DNA of 64,000 nt from the NCBI GenBank assembly GCA_009760855.2, contig WPIO01000001.1:18565501-18629500 (forward strand), given 5' to 3'. Below, in pieces: positions 24,290-36,027 of this stretch (its first letter is position 1; each line of letters begins with the position of its first letter). Origin of the DNA: Cristatella mucedo (taxonomy: Eukaryota; Bryozoa; Phylactolaemata; Cristatellidae). The position numbers and the translations under genes are program-made. Below the pieces are notes generated by a model. It saw nothing but the letters and a program-made list of their open reading frames with translations, did no database searches and was not told the DNA's origin.

Positions 24290-25560
24290 CGATGCCGCCC
24301 CGGCGCTCTGCGCCCCGGCGCGGGCAGTCACGTCAAAGCTGCAGGACGTAGACGGAGGCGCACTTGTGCGTGTCGACACTCTCCTCGCTAAACTTGTCCG
24401 CGTTCGGATGCCGATCGAACCCCCGCCGCACGACGCGCCGGAAATCGAGCGCTTCGAAAATGCATTGCGAGTAGGCACTGGAGCCGGTCGTTAAGGCTAC
24501 GCGGATGCCTCGCTCGCGTGCCACCTCGAGCGAGCGCGCCACCAGAGCGCCGCCGACGCCGCGGCGCCGGTAGCCGCGTGCCACCAGCAGCTGCCCGAAC
24601 ACGAACACGGTGTCGACGCCGAACTCGTCGAAGGCGTCGAACTCGGCCTCGATCTCCTGCACGAACTGCTCGTTTAGGCGCACGTCGGCGCGCGGGAACC
24701 AGTGCTTGAACCAGACGCTCGGGTCGTCCGGCTGGCCGCGTCGGCTGACGAAGTTGGTGTTGAATCCCGCCAGCTCGCAGCCGCCGCGAGCGCTGTCGAC
24801 CGCGACGACGGTGAGGCCGGCGCGCATGAGCGCGCGAACCCAGCTGCGCACAGCGGGCCGGGCCTCGTCGGCGTTGAGCGACAGGCTGCTCATCATGGGC
24901 TCGTCCACGATGAACTGCTCCATGAGACGAGCAACTTCCGCCTCGTGCTCTTCTCCGGCCAGCTCGTACGAGATCGTCGTCGTCGCCGCAGCCGCTGCCG
25001 CCGCCGCCGCCGCCGAAGCAGCGCTGCGGCCGACGCCGTCCTTCCGCCACTCGTCCATGCGGACGTCGGTGCTCCCGGGAACTGCGAGGCAACGCTCGTC
25101 GACGGCGGACGAACGAGTTCGCCGGTCTCGCTCGGGCGACCGTTGCTGCTACTGCTGCGAGCTTCGAGTAGAAGCGAGGCGGCGCCGGGCTATCGCTAGT
25201 GGCGCTCGCGCTATCGTCGCCCCCTCCGCGATAGCGAGCGAGCTCGCGCGGCAAACAGAAGCTGGCTGACCCGACCGGCATCCGATCGACGCGCACGATA
25301 GCGGCGGCGAGAAACGGCGCGAGCGTCGGCCTCTGGAGTACAGCGAGCCGCCATGTTTCTGTAGCAGCGCCGGCCCCTCTGCGTCTGCATCTCGCTCGCG
25401 TGGCGACGGGGGAGAGAGTTGCATTGGAATAGAAGAGCTGGCGACCGCCGGTGAGAGTTTGCCAGACCAACGAAACATGCTTAGAATGTCAGTCGGCGCA
25501 GCAGCCTCGCATGCTTTTAGCTCGAATGCTGCTCCCAAAACCTGGAGCTCACTCACTCGA
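24290..25560 (-). promoter_or_regulatory. CpG island covering GNAT gene 1 and its 5' region
   Basis: CpG density is high over the coding frame and for about 500 bp upstream of its start codon (to about 25560). The upstream part is the likely promoter and 5' UTR. I see no clear TATA box, as is usual for CpG-island promoters. Confidence 0.5.
24333..25058 (-). CDS. GNAT-family N-acetyltransferase 1 (arylalkylamine N-acetyltransferase-like)
   Basis: Intronless frame of 241 residues. GNAT enzymes transfer an acetyl group from acetyl-CoA to an amine; the substrate here is unknown. Residues 12-25 form a low-complexity Ala run. A helix with EQFIVDEPMMSSLSL (47-61) resembles the N-terminal region of arylalkylamine N-acetyltransferase-like proteins, where an (F/D)xDEP motif is common. 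The acetyl-CoA-binding motif A is at about 153-181 (QLLVARGYRRRGVGGALV), with RRRGVG fitting the R/Q-x-x-G-x-G/A signature. Motif B follows at 196-206 (YSQCIFEALDF). The chosen ATG has a G at +4, and an in-frame stop at 25149-25151 closes the frame upstream. Nothing suggests a signal peptide or membrane segment, so a cytosolic enzyme is inferred. It is paralogous to the frame at 46920-47699. Family assignment is strong; the AANAT subfamily is tentative. Confidence 0.85.
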   Translation of the reverse strand: MDEWRKDGVGRSAASAAAAAAAAAATTTISYELAGEEHEAEVARLMEQFIVDEPMMSSLSLNADEARPAVRSWVRALMRAGLTVVAVDSARGGCELAGFNTNFVSRRGQPDDPSVWFKHWFPRADVRLNEQFVQEIEAEFDAFDEFGVDTVFVFGQLLVARGYRRRGVGGALVARSLEVARERGIRVALTTGSSAYSQCIFEALDFRRVVRRGFDRHPNADKFSEESVDTHKCASVYVLQL

Positions 25561-25689
25561 CCAACTTGACGCCATCTCCTGAATTGATGACAATCAACAA
25601 GAAGCTAGAAACCTACACGTTCTTCACTACCTTTTCTCCGTCGGAGCAAAATATTCTTTTTGCATCTATGAGTTATCAAGGTATGTTTC

Positions 25690-25800
25690 TATGGCTAACA
25701 AATTAAGTAGTTTCCTTTCTTGCATATGTTAAGTGCTCAGAAAGAGCTCTAGTTTTCTTACGGCGCAATAAACGTTAATTATTATTAATATTTTTACGCA
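25690..25800 (+). repeat. L2-like 3' tail fragment
   Basis: TTGCATATGTTAAGTGCTCAG, AAAGAGCTCTAGTTTTCTTA, CGGCGCAATAAACG and an ATT-type end match the L2 tail at a diverged level. Confidence 0.65.
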
Positions 25801-26690
25801 TCCCTGAAATATAGTTACTAGTGAACTAGAAGATGTCTTTGGATTGTCGAAATTACAACTATGCAAAGAGAATTGCGCCACAGTCGTACGAACTTCTACA
25901 CGTTTTTGCTTCGTCTAATTAAAAGAAATTACTTTTTTACCTCAAAAACCGAGTACATTTGATGTCGCAGCTGAGAGTGACCAGTCTACTTTAACACCCC
26001 TGTCCAGCCATGCGTCGTTTAGAAACGCTGGCTGGCATACTTGCTAGGCATCAGCCTCGTTATTCAGTTATATCTAACAGATTTATTAATTATTGAGCCC
26101 TAGTGATTATTAATGGTTCATGATCAGCAACCGATAGAAACCGAATACGATGTGTAATAATTGTTCATTTGTGGTCTAGGCTTCTAGCAAGGCAGTTGTG
26201 TTGTACTTTTGACAGCAGAGATTTGTACGCTATGCAATGGCTGGTGATTAAGCTCAGTCCCTACGCTTTGAAAAAAGACTGCGCCACGCCACGCTACTGG
26301 TCTGGACTTCTTTTGGGGGCCTAAGGACTTCCGGTCAGAAACACTACAGCGAGCTCTTGTGACAGTATACCCATCGGACGGAAACGGAGAAAAAAATCGC
26401 ATCAAAAAATCCTGCTTGCAGCTCTCAGGTCATCTTTTGAGGGGCAGGCAAGTCGCGTCGTAAAGGGCATGTCTTTCGCTAGCGATTCTGCGAATGGTAA
26501 GCTCTCGTTGGTCAGTCAGTGTTTTGCTTCCTGAGGCGCCCGCCAATCGGCTGCTACTAGAGCTTGCTGCTATGCCATCGATGTATGGGGCTGTTCCTTT
26601 AACGCGCGTCGTCGTGTACGCTGCAATGTTATGGTTACCAATACCGAGCCATAAAGTTCACTGAGTGAACTCCTCTTTGAATACCTTCTA
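25800..26690. other. No recognisable feature
   Basis: AT-rich sequence without a domain-bearing frame or a clear repeat. Confidence 0.4.
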
Positions 26691-27262
26691 GTCAATCTTG
26701 CTACAGCGTGTGCGAGGACAGCGAAGCTGGGCTTGCCGGTCGCGGACGTCGCAATGACCGTGCCAGACCGCTTCTCGAAGACCTGCAGTGGCTCCGCCTC
26801 AAGCAGCATATCGAGTTCAAGGCTAGATCTCTCACTTGTAGGCGCATTTATTCTCTTGCTCCGGCCTGCTTGCCGGAAAAAACTTTTTCTCTGCCCTTGC
26901 GTCGTTCGATCCGCTGTCCTGACTCTACTCGTTCATTTGTGCCACCAACCAACCTCAAATCCTTCGGAGACCATGCGCTCAGTTTGACAATCCAAAGCTC
27001 TGCAATGCACTTCCGACTGATAGGGCAGGACAACCGGAGAAGTTAAATTTTAAGAAGCAGCTGAAAATCCACCTGTTCCTCACAGCATTTGGTTCATCCG
27101 TGTGAATTGGCCTCGCTCGTTGTGCTTATACCCCTGGTGTTTAAATTGTGCACGCTGAAACTAACCAATCGATATGCCTCCTTTCCAGAATATGTAAAGT
27201 GCCTAAGAAGAGCTTAGCTATCTTCAGGTACAATACAAATGTTTTATCATCATTATATTTCT
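26690..27262 (+). pseudogene. L2 element, ORF2 C-terminus plus 3' UTR
   Basis: Around 26785-26860 a frame reads LEDLQWLRLKQHIEFKARSL, matching the LHWLPVKQRIxFK block. TNLKSFGDHALS follows near 26947-26985. After a frame change come LKIHLFLTAFGSSV, the 3' UTR, ATGTAAAGTGCCTAAGAAG and a degenerate ATT end. It is the second-longest readable C-terminal frame of the family here, but it is diverged. Confidence 0.85.
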
Positions 27263-27504
27263 TATTTGCCGTTATCGTACGTCGTTATTGCTTCCGGCAA
27301 GCCGGAAATCTGGAGCCAGACCTCGCTAAGTAGCTCTGGAGGCCTGCTCGTTTATTGTCAGAGATACCTAAAATTTGTCTGAATTTCTTGCGAGTCGCAG
27401 AATTCTTAAAATTTATTAAAGAATAAAAACCATTTAATGAGCTTGTGCAAGGAGTAGTCGTTTGAGCGATTAGTCCCGCCTAGCCGTAGCTGCAGCGTGG
27501 GTTC

Positions 27505-27610
27505 AGACATTTAACTTCCCTTTGCAGCAAATGTAAAGCGCCTAGAAAGAGATTAAGTTCTCTGAGGGCGCTTTATCAAGTACATTGTTATTATTATTAT
27601 TATTATTAAC
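27505..27610 (+). repeat. L2 3' tail fragment
   Basis: CAAATGTAAAGCGCCTAG, AAAGAGATTAAGTTCTCTGA, GGGCGCTTTATCAAG and an ATT tail. Nearly identical to the tails at 35848, 40586, 41034 and 59973, so a young copy. Confidence 0.9.
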
Positions 27611-27963
27611 TTTGTGGAATTGGTTGCCTCAAGCTCCAAGTGCATCTTTATCCATGGAAAGCTTCCGGTCAAATAAAGACGCACGTCTTTAATATCTGAC
27701 GAATGGGTCTGCCCTTGTACCGATATTTATATATGCGCAATGACCAGCATAAGCACAGAGCTGGGTAAGCGCTTTATAGTTGCAGGGCAGTTCGTGATTC
27801 GCTATCCATTTCCAGTTTGTATTGCTGCCTTATAAACTTTTCCAAAAGAGCGTGGCTTCTCGAGTTTTGTATGGGCAGTGACAATTGACATCGACTCTAG
27901 CACAAGAATTAGCATTTCCTCTCAGCATTTTCAAGTGAGCGCCTTGGAGCCCCTCGTGGCATT

Positions 27964-28135
<172 letters not shown>

Positions 28136-28227
28136 ATTCGTTTAGTCTTTATTAGGCGCATTGGTATAAATAAATCAAGGGATTAACTGCAATTAGGGCT
28201 AAATTCGAATTTGAATGTTTGACCATA

Positions 28228-28901
28228 CAGTCGACCCTCGTTTATCGCGGTTAATCCGTTCCAGACTCTACCGCGATAGGTGAGTTTCCGCGGAGTGGAA
28301 TTTTTCATTTGTAAATCGAATATTTTCGAGGTTATAGCATAGAAGACCGGTTTATAACCCTCTAAATACGGTTTTTAACATTATTAGAGCCCTCCGGACA
28401 TGAAATAACACCCTTCAGTCACCATTACATTCTTATTACCAAATTTATTTGACAAAATAAGAGGAAATAAAAATACAAGACATTACAAACATCGTATTGC
28501 TATTATTTTACATTTAATTGCACACACATAATTCTTGCACACAAACACCAAGCTATGAAAATAGTGATAGCTTAGTGATGAAGCGATTAAGATGAAGAGA
28601 TGTACAGCACAGCAAAGAAGAGCAACGTTACTGCTCCTCTGAAGGCCCGACTTCAGTAGGAGAGTCTTCAGGTGGTGCAGTATCTTCAACAGGTGCGTCT
28701 TTGTCTTCTTCCGCGTTCCATACGTACATTAATTTTAATTTTAATTGTAATTCAGGGGTGTATAATTGACTCAGACAAACGCGCGCCCTCTGTATTATTT
28801 TCACTATTTTGATAAGATTTTTAGTGAATATGCAAGTATTTCAAAAACTGCGATACAGTGAGGCCGTGCAGGTTGAAACGTGAAATAGCGAGGGACGACT
28901 G
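28228..28901. mobile_element. Tigger/pogo-like DNA transposon, non-autonomous, with TA duplication
   Basis: The left end CAGTCGACCCTCGTTTATCG and the right end, read inward on the minus strand as CAGTCGTCCCTCGCTATTTC, form inverted termini flanked by TA on both sides (28226-28227 and 28902-28903). The terminal sequence and the TA duplication are typical of the Tigger/pogo branch of Tc1-mariner elements. At 674 bp it has no transposase frame. A second copy starts at 29629. Confidence 0.8.
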
Positions 28902-29472
28902 TACTAGAAATAATACTTTCGACTGAAAGTATTATAGTACTTGTCCTAAATTGGCGACTCTCAGGGATGCTGATGGTCGTGATCGGAAGGCATACACACA
29001 TATTTTATTCCTGATTTTTTCCCAAATAAGTCATAGATAACAATGATTGTAAATCTTTAGAGGAACTTTTGCACAGAGTTTCTGCTCCCCCGCTCATTTA
29101 TGGAGTGGCTTTAATAATGTGTACCACATTTATCGATCAGGAGCAGTCTAAAGGTACGCTTCGAAGCGTCTGATGAGCTTAAATGAACTGTTGACTTCAA
29201 CATGATATTACCCGTATTTAAGTTAAGGATAAACTCAAACTGGGATTGGGGCCATATTCTTATAAAAGGGTATGCAGCTTATTAAATTGGGGTAGCGGCT
29301 GAATAGACGAGGTAGTGCCGGTAAGTGCAGAGCGAAGAAGTTATTCTAGTTATTGGAGGGGCCGGGGTACGAAGAGAAAAGGGGCGGGTACGGACTAGGT
29401 AAGAGAGAAGCTCTTCTTGAGGGTTTCTGCCTTTCTTGATAAGAAAAGCACTGGCATATATCAATATAGTTG

Positions 29473-29498
29473 TATATAATTATTTAAATAATTATATA
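29473..29498. repeat. Perfect 26-bp AT palindrome
   Basis: The sequence TATATAATTATTTAAATA followed by ATTATATA is its own reverse complement. It lies just left of a CA/TA microsatellite. Confidence 0.9.
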
Positions 29499-29501
29499 TA
29501 A

Positions 29502-30144
<643 letters not shown>

Positions 30145-30149
30145 ATTAT

Positions 30150-30755
30150 ATATATATATATACATACATAAATATACTTATATACATTACAAACACATAG
30201 AGTGTCCTATACACATCAAAGAAGATTGATCTCAGCAACTGGCTGGTCGCACTTCCTCTTAGCTAGCAAACTCGTACTAGTGGAGAAACTGCAGCCGTTT
30301 CCAGTCAATAAACGAATTCGAATTTCGATCCTCGAGTTGCACATTATTTTGATGGTGCGACTCTTACAGGGTATTCGCCACAACATATGCAGTGTGCAAA
30401 GAACTGGAGCTCGTACCAAGCGAACAGTAATGACGCAGCGCTCGAAATCCTGAACGCAGGGATAACAGCAACACCGTATTAGAAAAAGCACAAACCATAG
30501 TCTGTAACTTTTGGCTGATACGACAGGTGACTTCCAACAGACTCATTTATAGGCTTGGTGTAATTCAGCAGCCAGGCTCATAGTTCGTAACCGCAGGGCA
30601 TTATAACATAGTCAGCTGAACAGTCTGCAGTACGAGATCATGGTAGATTCTGTTGTTCTGAAGGTGTCTGTCAAATTAATTCACTTCCAATTAAGCCAAT
30701 TAAGACGCTGTGTTTTTGGCTTTGTTTCTGCTGACAGTCCTAGCGGCTCAGTTCA
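30150..30755. other. No recognisable gene
   Basis: Begins with a short TATATACATACATA repeat. No domain-bearing frame. Confidence 0.4.
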
Positions 30756-30759
30756 GATA

Positions 30760-30925
30760 GCCAGTCTTAGCCGAGGGGTGAGGTGCTTGCACTTCACAAT
30801 CTAGATCGTGGGTTCGAGTCCTTTAGCAAGCAATTTTCTATTGCCTTCTTCAAGCGGGATTGATAGCCCCTACAACTTTGCCGCCGCTATTCAAATGAGG
30901 CTGTTGAATCAGCTGGCCTTTTGTA
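30760..30925 (+). repeat. tRNA-derived SINE, family B
   Basis: CAGTCTTAGCCGAGGGGTGA (box A region) and GATCGTGGGTTCGAGTCC (box B region) are followed by TTGATAGCCCC, then TATTCAAATGAGGCTGTTGA and ATCAGCTGGCC. The order and spacing match other family B copies. Confidence 0.8.
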
Positions 30926-31188
30926 CTGCGCCGCAGCTAGGCGGGACAGCCGCCATCGAGTACGCCCTCGGTTTATTATAATCGACGCTACCTCAAACGC
31001 TATTCAACTGTGCGTTCGGAGGCAGCGGTCTAAGAAGACGTGCGCGACACGCGACGCTGACCGCCGTGCTGCTCTACGCTGCTCATCGATGCCATCGATG
31101 TCAGCCTCTGTCTCCTGACGCCTCTCTGGCTCCGGTAGGCGCCGCTCAGCCTAGATAGCTGGTGTCCGTAGCAGCACGAACCGCAATC

Positions 31189-31256
31189 AGACCATCAGAC
31201 CATCAGACCATCAGACCATCAGACCATCAGACCATCAGACCATCAGACCATCAGAC
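31189..31256. repeat. 8-bp tandem repeat AGACCATC, about 8 copies
   Basis: Perfect copies of the unit. It is preceded and followed by GCAATCAGACC, so the array may have grown from a short duplication. Confidence 0.95.
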
Positions 31257-31555
31257 GCAATCAGACCAAGCCAGACGATAGGGTTTTAATTGCCTCTCGA
31301 AATGCATGAATAGCGAAGAGCGATCATTAGCCACTAACGTTAAGTGCCGGGGAGGAGGGGTCGCGTGCAGCTTCGGCGAGAGGGCGTCTACCGGTTGGCC
31401 CGACAGCAGCCCAAAACCGTGGAAATGTCGAATATTTGAATTGAGAAAATCTTTTTGAGGACACAATAAACTTTCTTCTTTATCCACGCGTCGCAACTGC
31501 AAAACAGCACTGATATCGCACATCACATTATCAGGGTTGTTTCGAGTGAATTAAT

Positions 31556-31800
31556 AAGAATAAGAAAATATTCCTATCGCCCCCTATGTGAACTAAATCT
31601 CTCTAGGCACTTTACATATGCTGCAAAGTAAGGATTTCAATTCATTAGAAAAACTGCACTTTTAAGCACACACAAGTACACAGAGAGAATTCACACAGAC
31701 TGGGCAAATTCTATGAAGAACAGGTGCGCTTTTAGCTTCTTTTTAAATGTCTACTCGGAGGTTGATACGACGTCATTCTGGAGTCAGCTCCATACTCAGA
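31556..31800 (-). repeat. L2 3' end fragment
   Basis: Minus strand: a short stretch of the ORF2 C-terminus (WSxLTPE-like, then TFKKKLKAHLFFIEFAQSV), the 3' UTR, CATATGTAAAGTGCCTAGAG and GGGGGCGATAGG. The tail is shorter than in the young copies, so this is probably an older subfamily. Confidence 0.7.
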
Positions 31801-31939
31801 GAGCTTATTAGTTAAAGGCACGAACTGAGTTATCAAAAAAGCCACCAAGTCTCTGTAGGTGGTGATTAATTTGGCTGCAGGGCTAGCCAACAAATTTAAG
31901 AGGTTCGGTCACGCGTCTCTTTTTTCTGAAGGAGCTGCG

Positions 31940-32165
31940 ATGGCTTACGGTTGGTATACGGATGCAGAGCAAAAATATTACACTAACCCATATGGCCCAT
32001 CATGGCTTGGCTCTTTCATTCGTAGCTGAAATTCTGCACCTGTTTCAGCCCCCTCGTGTTCTCAGGTCATCTAGACGCAATAAATTAGCTGTTTCATTCC
32101 GCTGCTTAAAGATCGTTGGCGACAGAAGCTTTTGCTCTGCAGTTCTAGAATGCAGAACTCGATTA
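31940..32165 (+). pseudogene. L2-type ORF2 C-terminal fragment, diverged subfamily
   Basis: A plus-strand frame reads HGLALSFVAEILHLFQPPR, then VLRSSRRNKLAVSFRCLKI and VGDRSFCSAVLECRTRLQNS. This follows the L2 C-terminal pattern (LAPSYL, RSLRS, GDRAFS, WNSLP). The final WNSLP block is altered to RLQNS. No 3' tail follows. Confidence 0.65.
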
Positions 32166-32307
32166 CAAAATTCCTAAGCGGCGACATTTACTCTCCTGCT
32201 GCCGACTGTGGCACATCCTTTCCAGTCTTTCTGAACTGCAACTTCCACGATACTCACATTTTTATGCTCTGCACTCTTGATTCAGCCATGATTCTCACTT
32301 CCTCTTT

Positions 32308-32362
32308 ATTTTATGAGATAAAGTCTGTTGGCCATATTTTATGAGATGAAGTCTGTTGGCCA
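32308..32362. repeat. 26-bp direct duplication
   Basis: TTATGAGATAAAGTCTGTTG plus GCCA occurs twice in a row with one difference. Confidence 0.85.
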
Positions 32363-32379
32363 CTGAATGCGAACCGAAA

Positions 32380-32490
32380 GCCACTTAGGCTTTGAGTACG
32401 CAATATAATACTATCCTGCGCAATAGCCACGTAGTCTACGTGGCTTTGTGGAGTTACAGTCAGAGATGTTTTGCATTACATTCCAAAGGG
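32380..32490. repeat. Unclassified dispersed repeat (copy 1)
   Basis: GCCACTTAGGCTTTGAGTAC, TCCTGCGCAATAGCCAC and GGCTTTGTGGAGTTACAGTC align with 62427-62530. Of unknown type. Confidence 0.6.
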
Positions 32491-32514
32491 TTTGAGTTTG
32501 ATTCCAGGCGTAGC

Positions 32515-33359
32515 TAAATGACTTGTGGCAGAACAGCGAGTAGTAAGATATCTAGCCTGATTGGGAAGTATCGCGGATAGGTATGTTGGAGACAGAGAAG
32601 GAAGAGACCTATAAAGAAGTGCATAAACCTTGAAGTCGGTTCGCTGCTACATGGCAAGCCAGTGCTGGTCGGTGAGAAGTGCTGTGATGGGACTGGGGTA
32701 CTTGCGACGTTCACAACAGGAAGGCACAGCTGCAGAGTTTTCCCCAACTGTAAATGTCCTATTGCACATGCCTGAAGACGTGTGAGTAGTGCACTACAGA
32801 AGTTGTGACGGGATGTTACAAATGCATGGACTAATTTGGATGAGATTTCCTGGTCTTAGTGAGCCCTAATTTTTGTAATGTTGTATGTACCTTTGCTTTG
32901 ATCCCTCCCAGCCTTCGAGCATCTCGAATTCTCTTAACTCACTTTCTGCATGCATTGATGACATCCGCACATGGATGGCAGCAAATTTTCTAAAACTCAA
33001 CGATGATAAAAAACTAACTTACTAGTTATGTGCAAACCCAGTGCGATTCAGAGATTGGAAAGGCTGACTCTCAAAATTGGTTCTGCCAGCATATCTCCAG
33101 TTGAATCAGCTCGAAATCTAGGTGTCATATTCCAAAGCGACCTCTCGTTAGACGACCATATCAGGTCCACAGTCAAATCTGCAAAAGTCACAACAGGAAG
33201 GCACAGCTGCAGAGTTTTCCCCAACTGTAAATGTCTTATTGCACATGCCTGAAGACGTGCGAGTAGTGCACTACAGAAGTTGTGACGAGATGTTACAAAT
33301 GCACGGACCAATTTGGATGAGATTTCCCGGTCTTAGTGAGCCCTAATTTTTGTAATGTT
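32515..33359. mobile_element. Rearranged L2 copy: minus, plus, minus segments
   Basis: Segment 32515-32882 is L2 ORF2 C-terminal sequence on the minus strand (AFVTSRxxFCxxLL near its right end, then KTLQLCLPVV). Segment 32883-33187 is upstream L2 sequence on the plus strand (DIRTWMAANFLKLNDDK, LTLKIGSASISPVESARNLG, LSLDDHIRSTVKSAK). Segment 33188-33359 is minus again and repeats 32711-32882 with about seven differences in 172 bp. The mix of orientations is what 5' inversion during target-primed reverse transcription can give, but the extra copy needs a second event. Confidence 0.8.
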
Positions 33360-34600
33360 AATTAGCTGCAAGCAGGCAGACTTTGACGTGGAGCTGACAC
33401 AGTAGTCTAGAAAAAATGTCACTCTGGAACAGAAAACGCAGATTGCGTTCAGACGCTGCAGGATATATGCTGGCTGATTACATTTTGAGGATTAGGCTTT
33501 CCAATTCAGAATAGCAAACAGTTTTCCCTTAACTATTAAGTTGGTTTCATCATCATTCGATTCGAGAAATGTTACTGCCATCCAATTGCAAAAGGCAGCA
33601 ATATATGCAGTAAGAGAGCTGAGAGAGTTTGAAGAGCTGGAAGGCAGAGAGGGATATATGAACATGCACAGCAATGTTTAATCTTCATAAAAATGAAAGC
33701 CTACATGGTGCTCGGTGATTAAATTGGCAAAAAGGAGAGCATTAGGTGTGAAAAGAATGGGACCAAGCGTATATCTCTGAGGTACCTCTACTTTGAAGGT
33801 TTTTTGTACGATTGCTGCCTATTGAAATTAATGCTCTAAAATCTCCCACTACGATAGAAACTAAAGCACTGCAGTGCATTGCCGTTGATCAATTACATTC
33901 AAAGCTAACCCTGTGGATGAACAGCAGTGCTGTCTGCATATGTTTATAATGAAGTTATAGGTTGGCGTGCTCCCGACTAGTCTTTACAAAAAAATTAATA
34001 AGTTCCAGCAGAACGATTCAGTACGAAGAGATCACGCACGAATTTTCCAATAGCAAAAACTTCATGGTTGATACCAACAATGTAAGCGGAGTGGCAATAA
34101 GTACTAAATTACTATTCATTTTTTAAACCGCATTAATATTTTTCTCTAGTTTCTATGACTGAAAATGCACCATTCAGTAGCAGGAATATATCTTCTATGC
34201 CAGCCACCACGAGATCGCACGACCTTATGGACCGTAGCAAAGATTAAGGATTAAATTCGCAAACACTTGTTTTTAAGTTCGATGCAACAAAATATAATGA
34301 TTTAACTCTTTGAGGATAGAAATTAGGTAGTGAACGGCCTTGCCAACAGGAAAACAGAGGACAGGAAGCGTTCTTGGGTAGCCAGAACTCGGAGGTAGCT
34401 GAATGCCTTCCTTTTACATAGAGGAAATTTTGCGACTTCGGGTAAGCAGCTTTTATTGTTATGTTGTTGTCATTATTATTCGCACTGTAACGGAGACCAA
34501 TCTGCCAGAAAGAGAGAGCCGTCAAGAAAGCCACCGAACTAGTGCAGACTTTGACAGCGAAAAAAATAGGGTCTTACCAAACGTGTCCTCTCGCCCTTCA
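33360..34600. other. No recognisable feature
   Basis: AT-rich sequence. Frames below 100 codons and no recognised repeat. Confidence 0.4.
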
Positions 34601-34605
34601 CCAAA

Positions 34606-34690
34606 ATAAAATAATAATTTGTACAGCGCCCTCAGAGAACCGAGTCTCTTCCTAGGCACTTTACATATGCTGTAAATAAAGGATGATCCT
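34606..34690 (-). repeat. L2 3' tail fragment
   Basis: Minus strand: ATATGTAAAGTGCCTAGGAA, GAGACTCGGTTCTCTGAGGG, CGCTGTACAAATTATTATTT. Confidence 0.8.
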
Positions 34691-34692
34691 TA

Positions 34693-34800
34693 CTCAGTTT
34701 GGCTAGTCTCGCCTCACGCATTACTCAGTTGTACTAGTCTAGCATCACGGAAATACTCAATTCTACTAGTCTTGCCTTACGACATTATTCAGTTCTAATA
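34693..34800. repeat. Diverged minisatellite, about 31-bp unit, 3.5 copies
   Basis: Units beginning ACTCAGTT and carrying ACTAGTCT and CGCATT-type segments repeat at about 31-bp spacing with clear divergence. Confidence 0.75.
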
Positions 34801-35006
34801 ACCTCCCTTCGCGGCTCTTTATATTCTTGATTTACAAACCGGAGCGCCTCAGTGCAAGTAACGAACACGGTCGCAGCCACTCACCTGTAGCTGTATGCTT
34901 TTCAAATCGTATTGCTCGATTGATTTGAACCAGCAAAGTCACCAGGATCTCAGCCGCAGTTATCAGCACAGTGTATACTAGATGTGCAGACGATTAAAAA
35001 AAATGC

Positions 35007-35172
35007 TAGCTGATTTGACAGCCTCCTTTTGTATAGCGACAGAGGAGCCTTTGCGGCTATCGCCACCGCTTGCAGTGGTGATAAAGGATCGCCCACCGCA
35101 GGATTCGAAACCACGACCTCGGGGCCGAGGTCGTGAAAAACAACCACCTTACCTAGTGAGCCATTACGATTA
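35007..35172 (-). repeat. tRNA-derived SINE, family B, nearly complete
   Basis: Minus strand: ATGGCTCACTAGGTAAGGTG (box A), GTCGTGGTTTCGAATCC (box B), TGCGGTGGGCGATCCTTTAT, GCGATAGCCGCAAAGGCTCC, TGTCGCTATACAAAAGGAGG and CTGTCAAATCAGC. A 20-bp palindrome (CGACCTCGGGGCCGAGGTCG) sits in the anticodon-arm region. This is the best reference copy for family B. Confidence 0.85.
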
Positions 35173-35179
35173 GACACTG

Positions 35180-35840
35180 TATATACGCATTTTGGTTTGT
35201 CCCTTCTGTCTCGCCTGCGCCAGCTGGGTGGGTTGGTGCCGCCTTCCACTCGCTATTTACGTTGATTTACGATTGTTGCCTTCCACCCGCTATTTACGTT
35301 GATATGCCTAAGCACTCGACCGATTGTCGCGGCGCGTTTTCCCACGCTACAATTATATTTACAAGGTTGACAAGGTTCAGTAGTATCTGCAATATCTTCC
35401 GAGACTGGCTCCTGTAATCAACTCTCGGCGAGCTGACTGACACTCCCGCGTTCGCGTCGAGGTAAAGCGGCCAGTGGCTTGCACTATCGGACGTATACAA
35501 CGCGGTCTGCAGACCACCAGTGCACAGCATGCTCAAAAGGACGAGGACGGTTAGCCGGAGGTGAGATCGACCCCCCATCTAAGTAGGCCCGCAGATCTCT
35601 TTTGAGGTAAACAGCCTAGGCAGGCAGCTTTCTTTTTCTTCGGTGCTTCAGGTAGGCGTGCGACCGTAAAAGCACGAGCAAGTGTGAAGGACGGGGTCGC
35701 TAGGAGCGTTACTATTAGCTAAAGCCGCTATTAGTTTAAGAGCGGTGCGAAGGTAAATCAACTTAAGCCTGCTGAGGCCGTTTGAATAGCGCGTTAATTT
35801 TCGACCTTACACCGAACCAAGCATTAGCGGCAAACGAGAT
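35180..35840. other. No gene recognised; 30-bp duplication
   Basis: The segment TGCCTTCCACYCGCTATTTA followed by CGTTGAT occurs at about 35239 and 35278. No convincing coding frame. Confidence 0.5.
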
Positions 35841-35847
35841 AAGCATT

Positions 35848-36027
35848 TGCATGCTGACCCAGTGCATGTAACCCCTAACCATGTTATTCATTTTGTTTGT
35901 TTTTCAAGCATGATTTTACTTACTATTCTATTGCGTATCACTTTGCAGCAAATGTAAAGCGCCTAGAAAGAGATTAAGTTCTCTGAGGGCGCTTTATCAA
36001 GTGCAATATTATTATATTATTATTATT
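35848..36027 (+). repeat. Young L2 3' tail with target-site duplication
   Basis: A 180-bp 5'-truncated L2 insertion: GCATGCTGACCCAGTGCATG, GCAAATGTAAAGCGCCTAG, AAAGAGATTAAGTTCTCTGA and an ATT tail. It is flanked by AAGCATT at 35841-35847 and 36028-36034. The short perfect duplication and the intact tail point to recent insertion. Confidence 0.88.

Noticed and set aside
24388-25470. 360-residue Arg-rich frame on the minus strand overlapping GNAT gene 1
   Set aside because: It is a shifted-frame shadow of the GNAT coding sequence; the 24333-25058 frame holds the conserved motifs.
31180-31260. Possible CRISPR-like array
   Set aside because: It is a pure 8-bp tandem repeat without unique spacers, in animal DNA.
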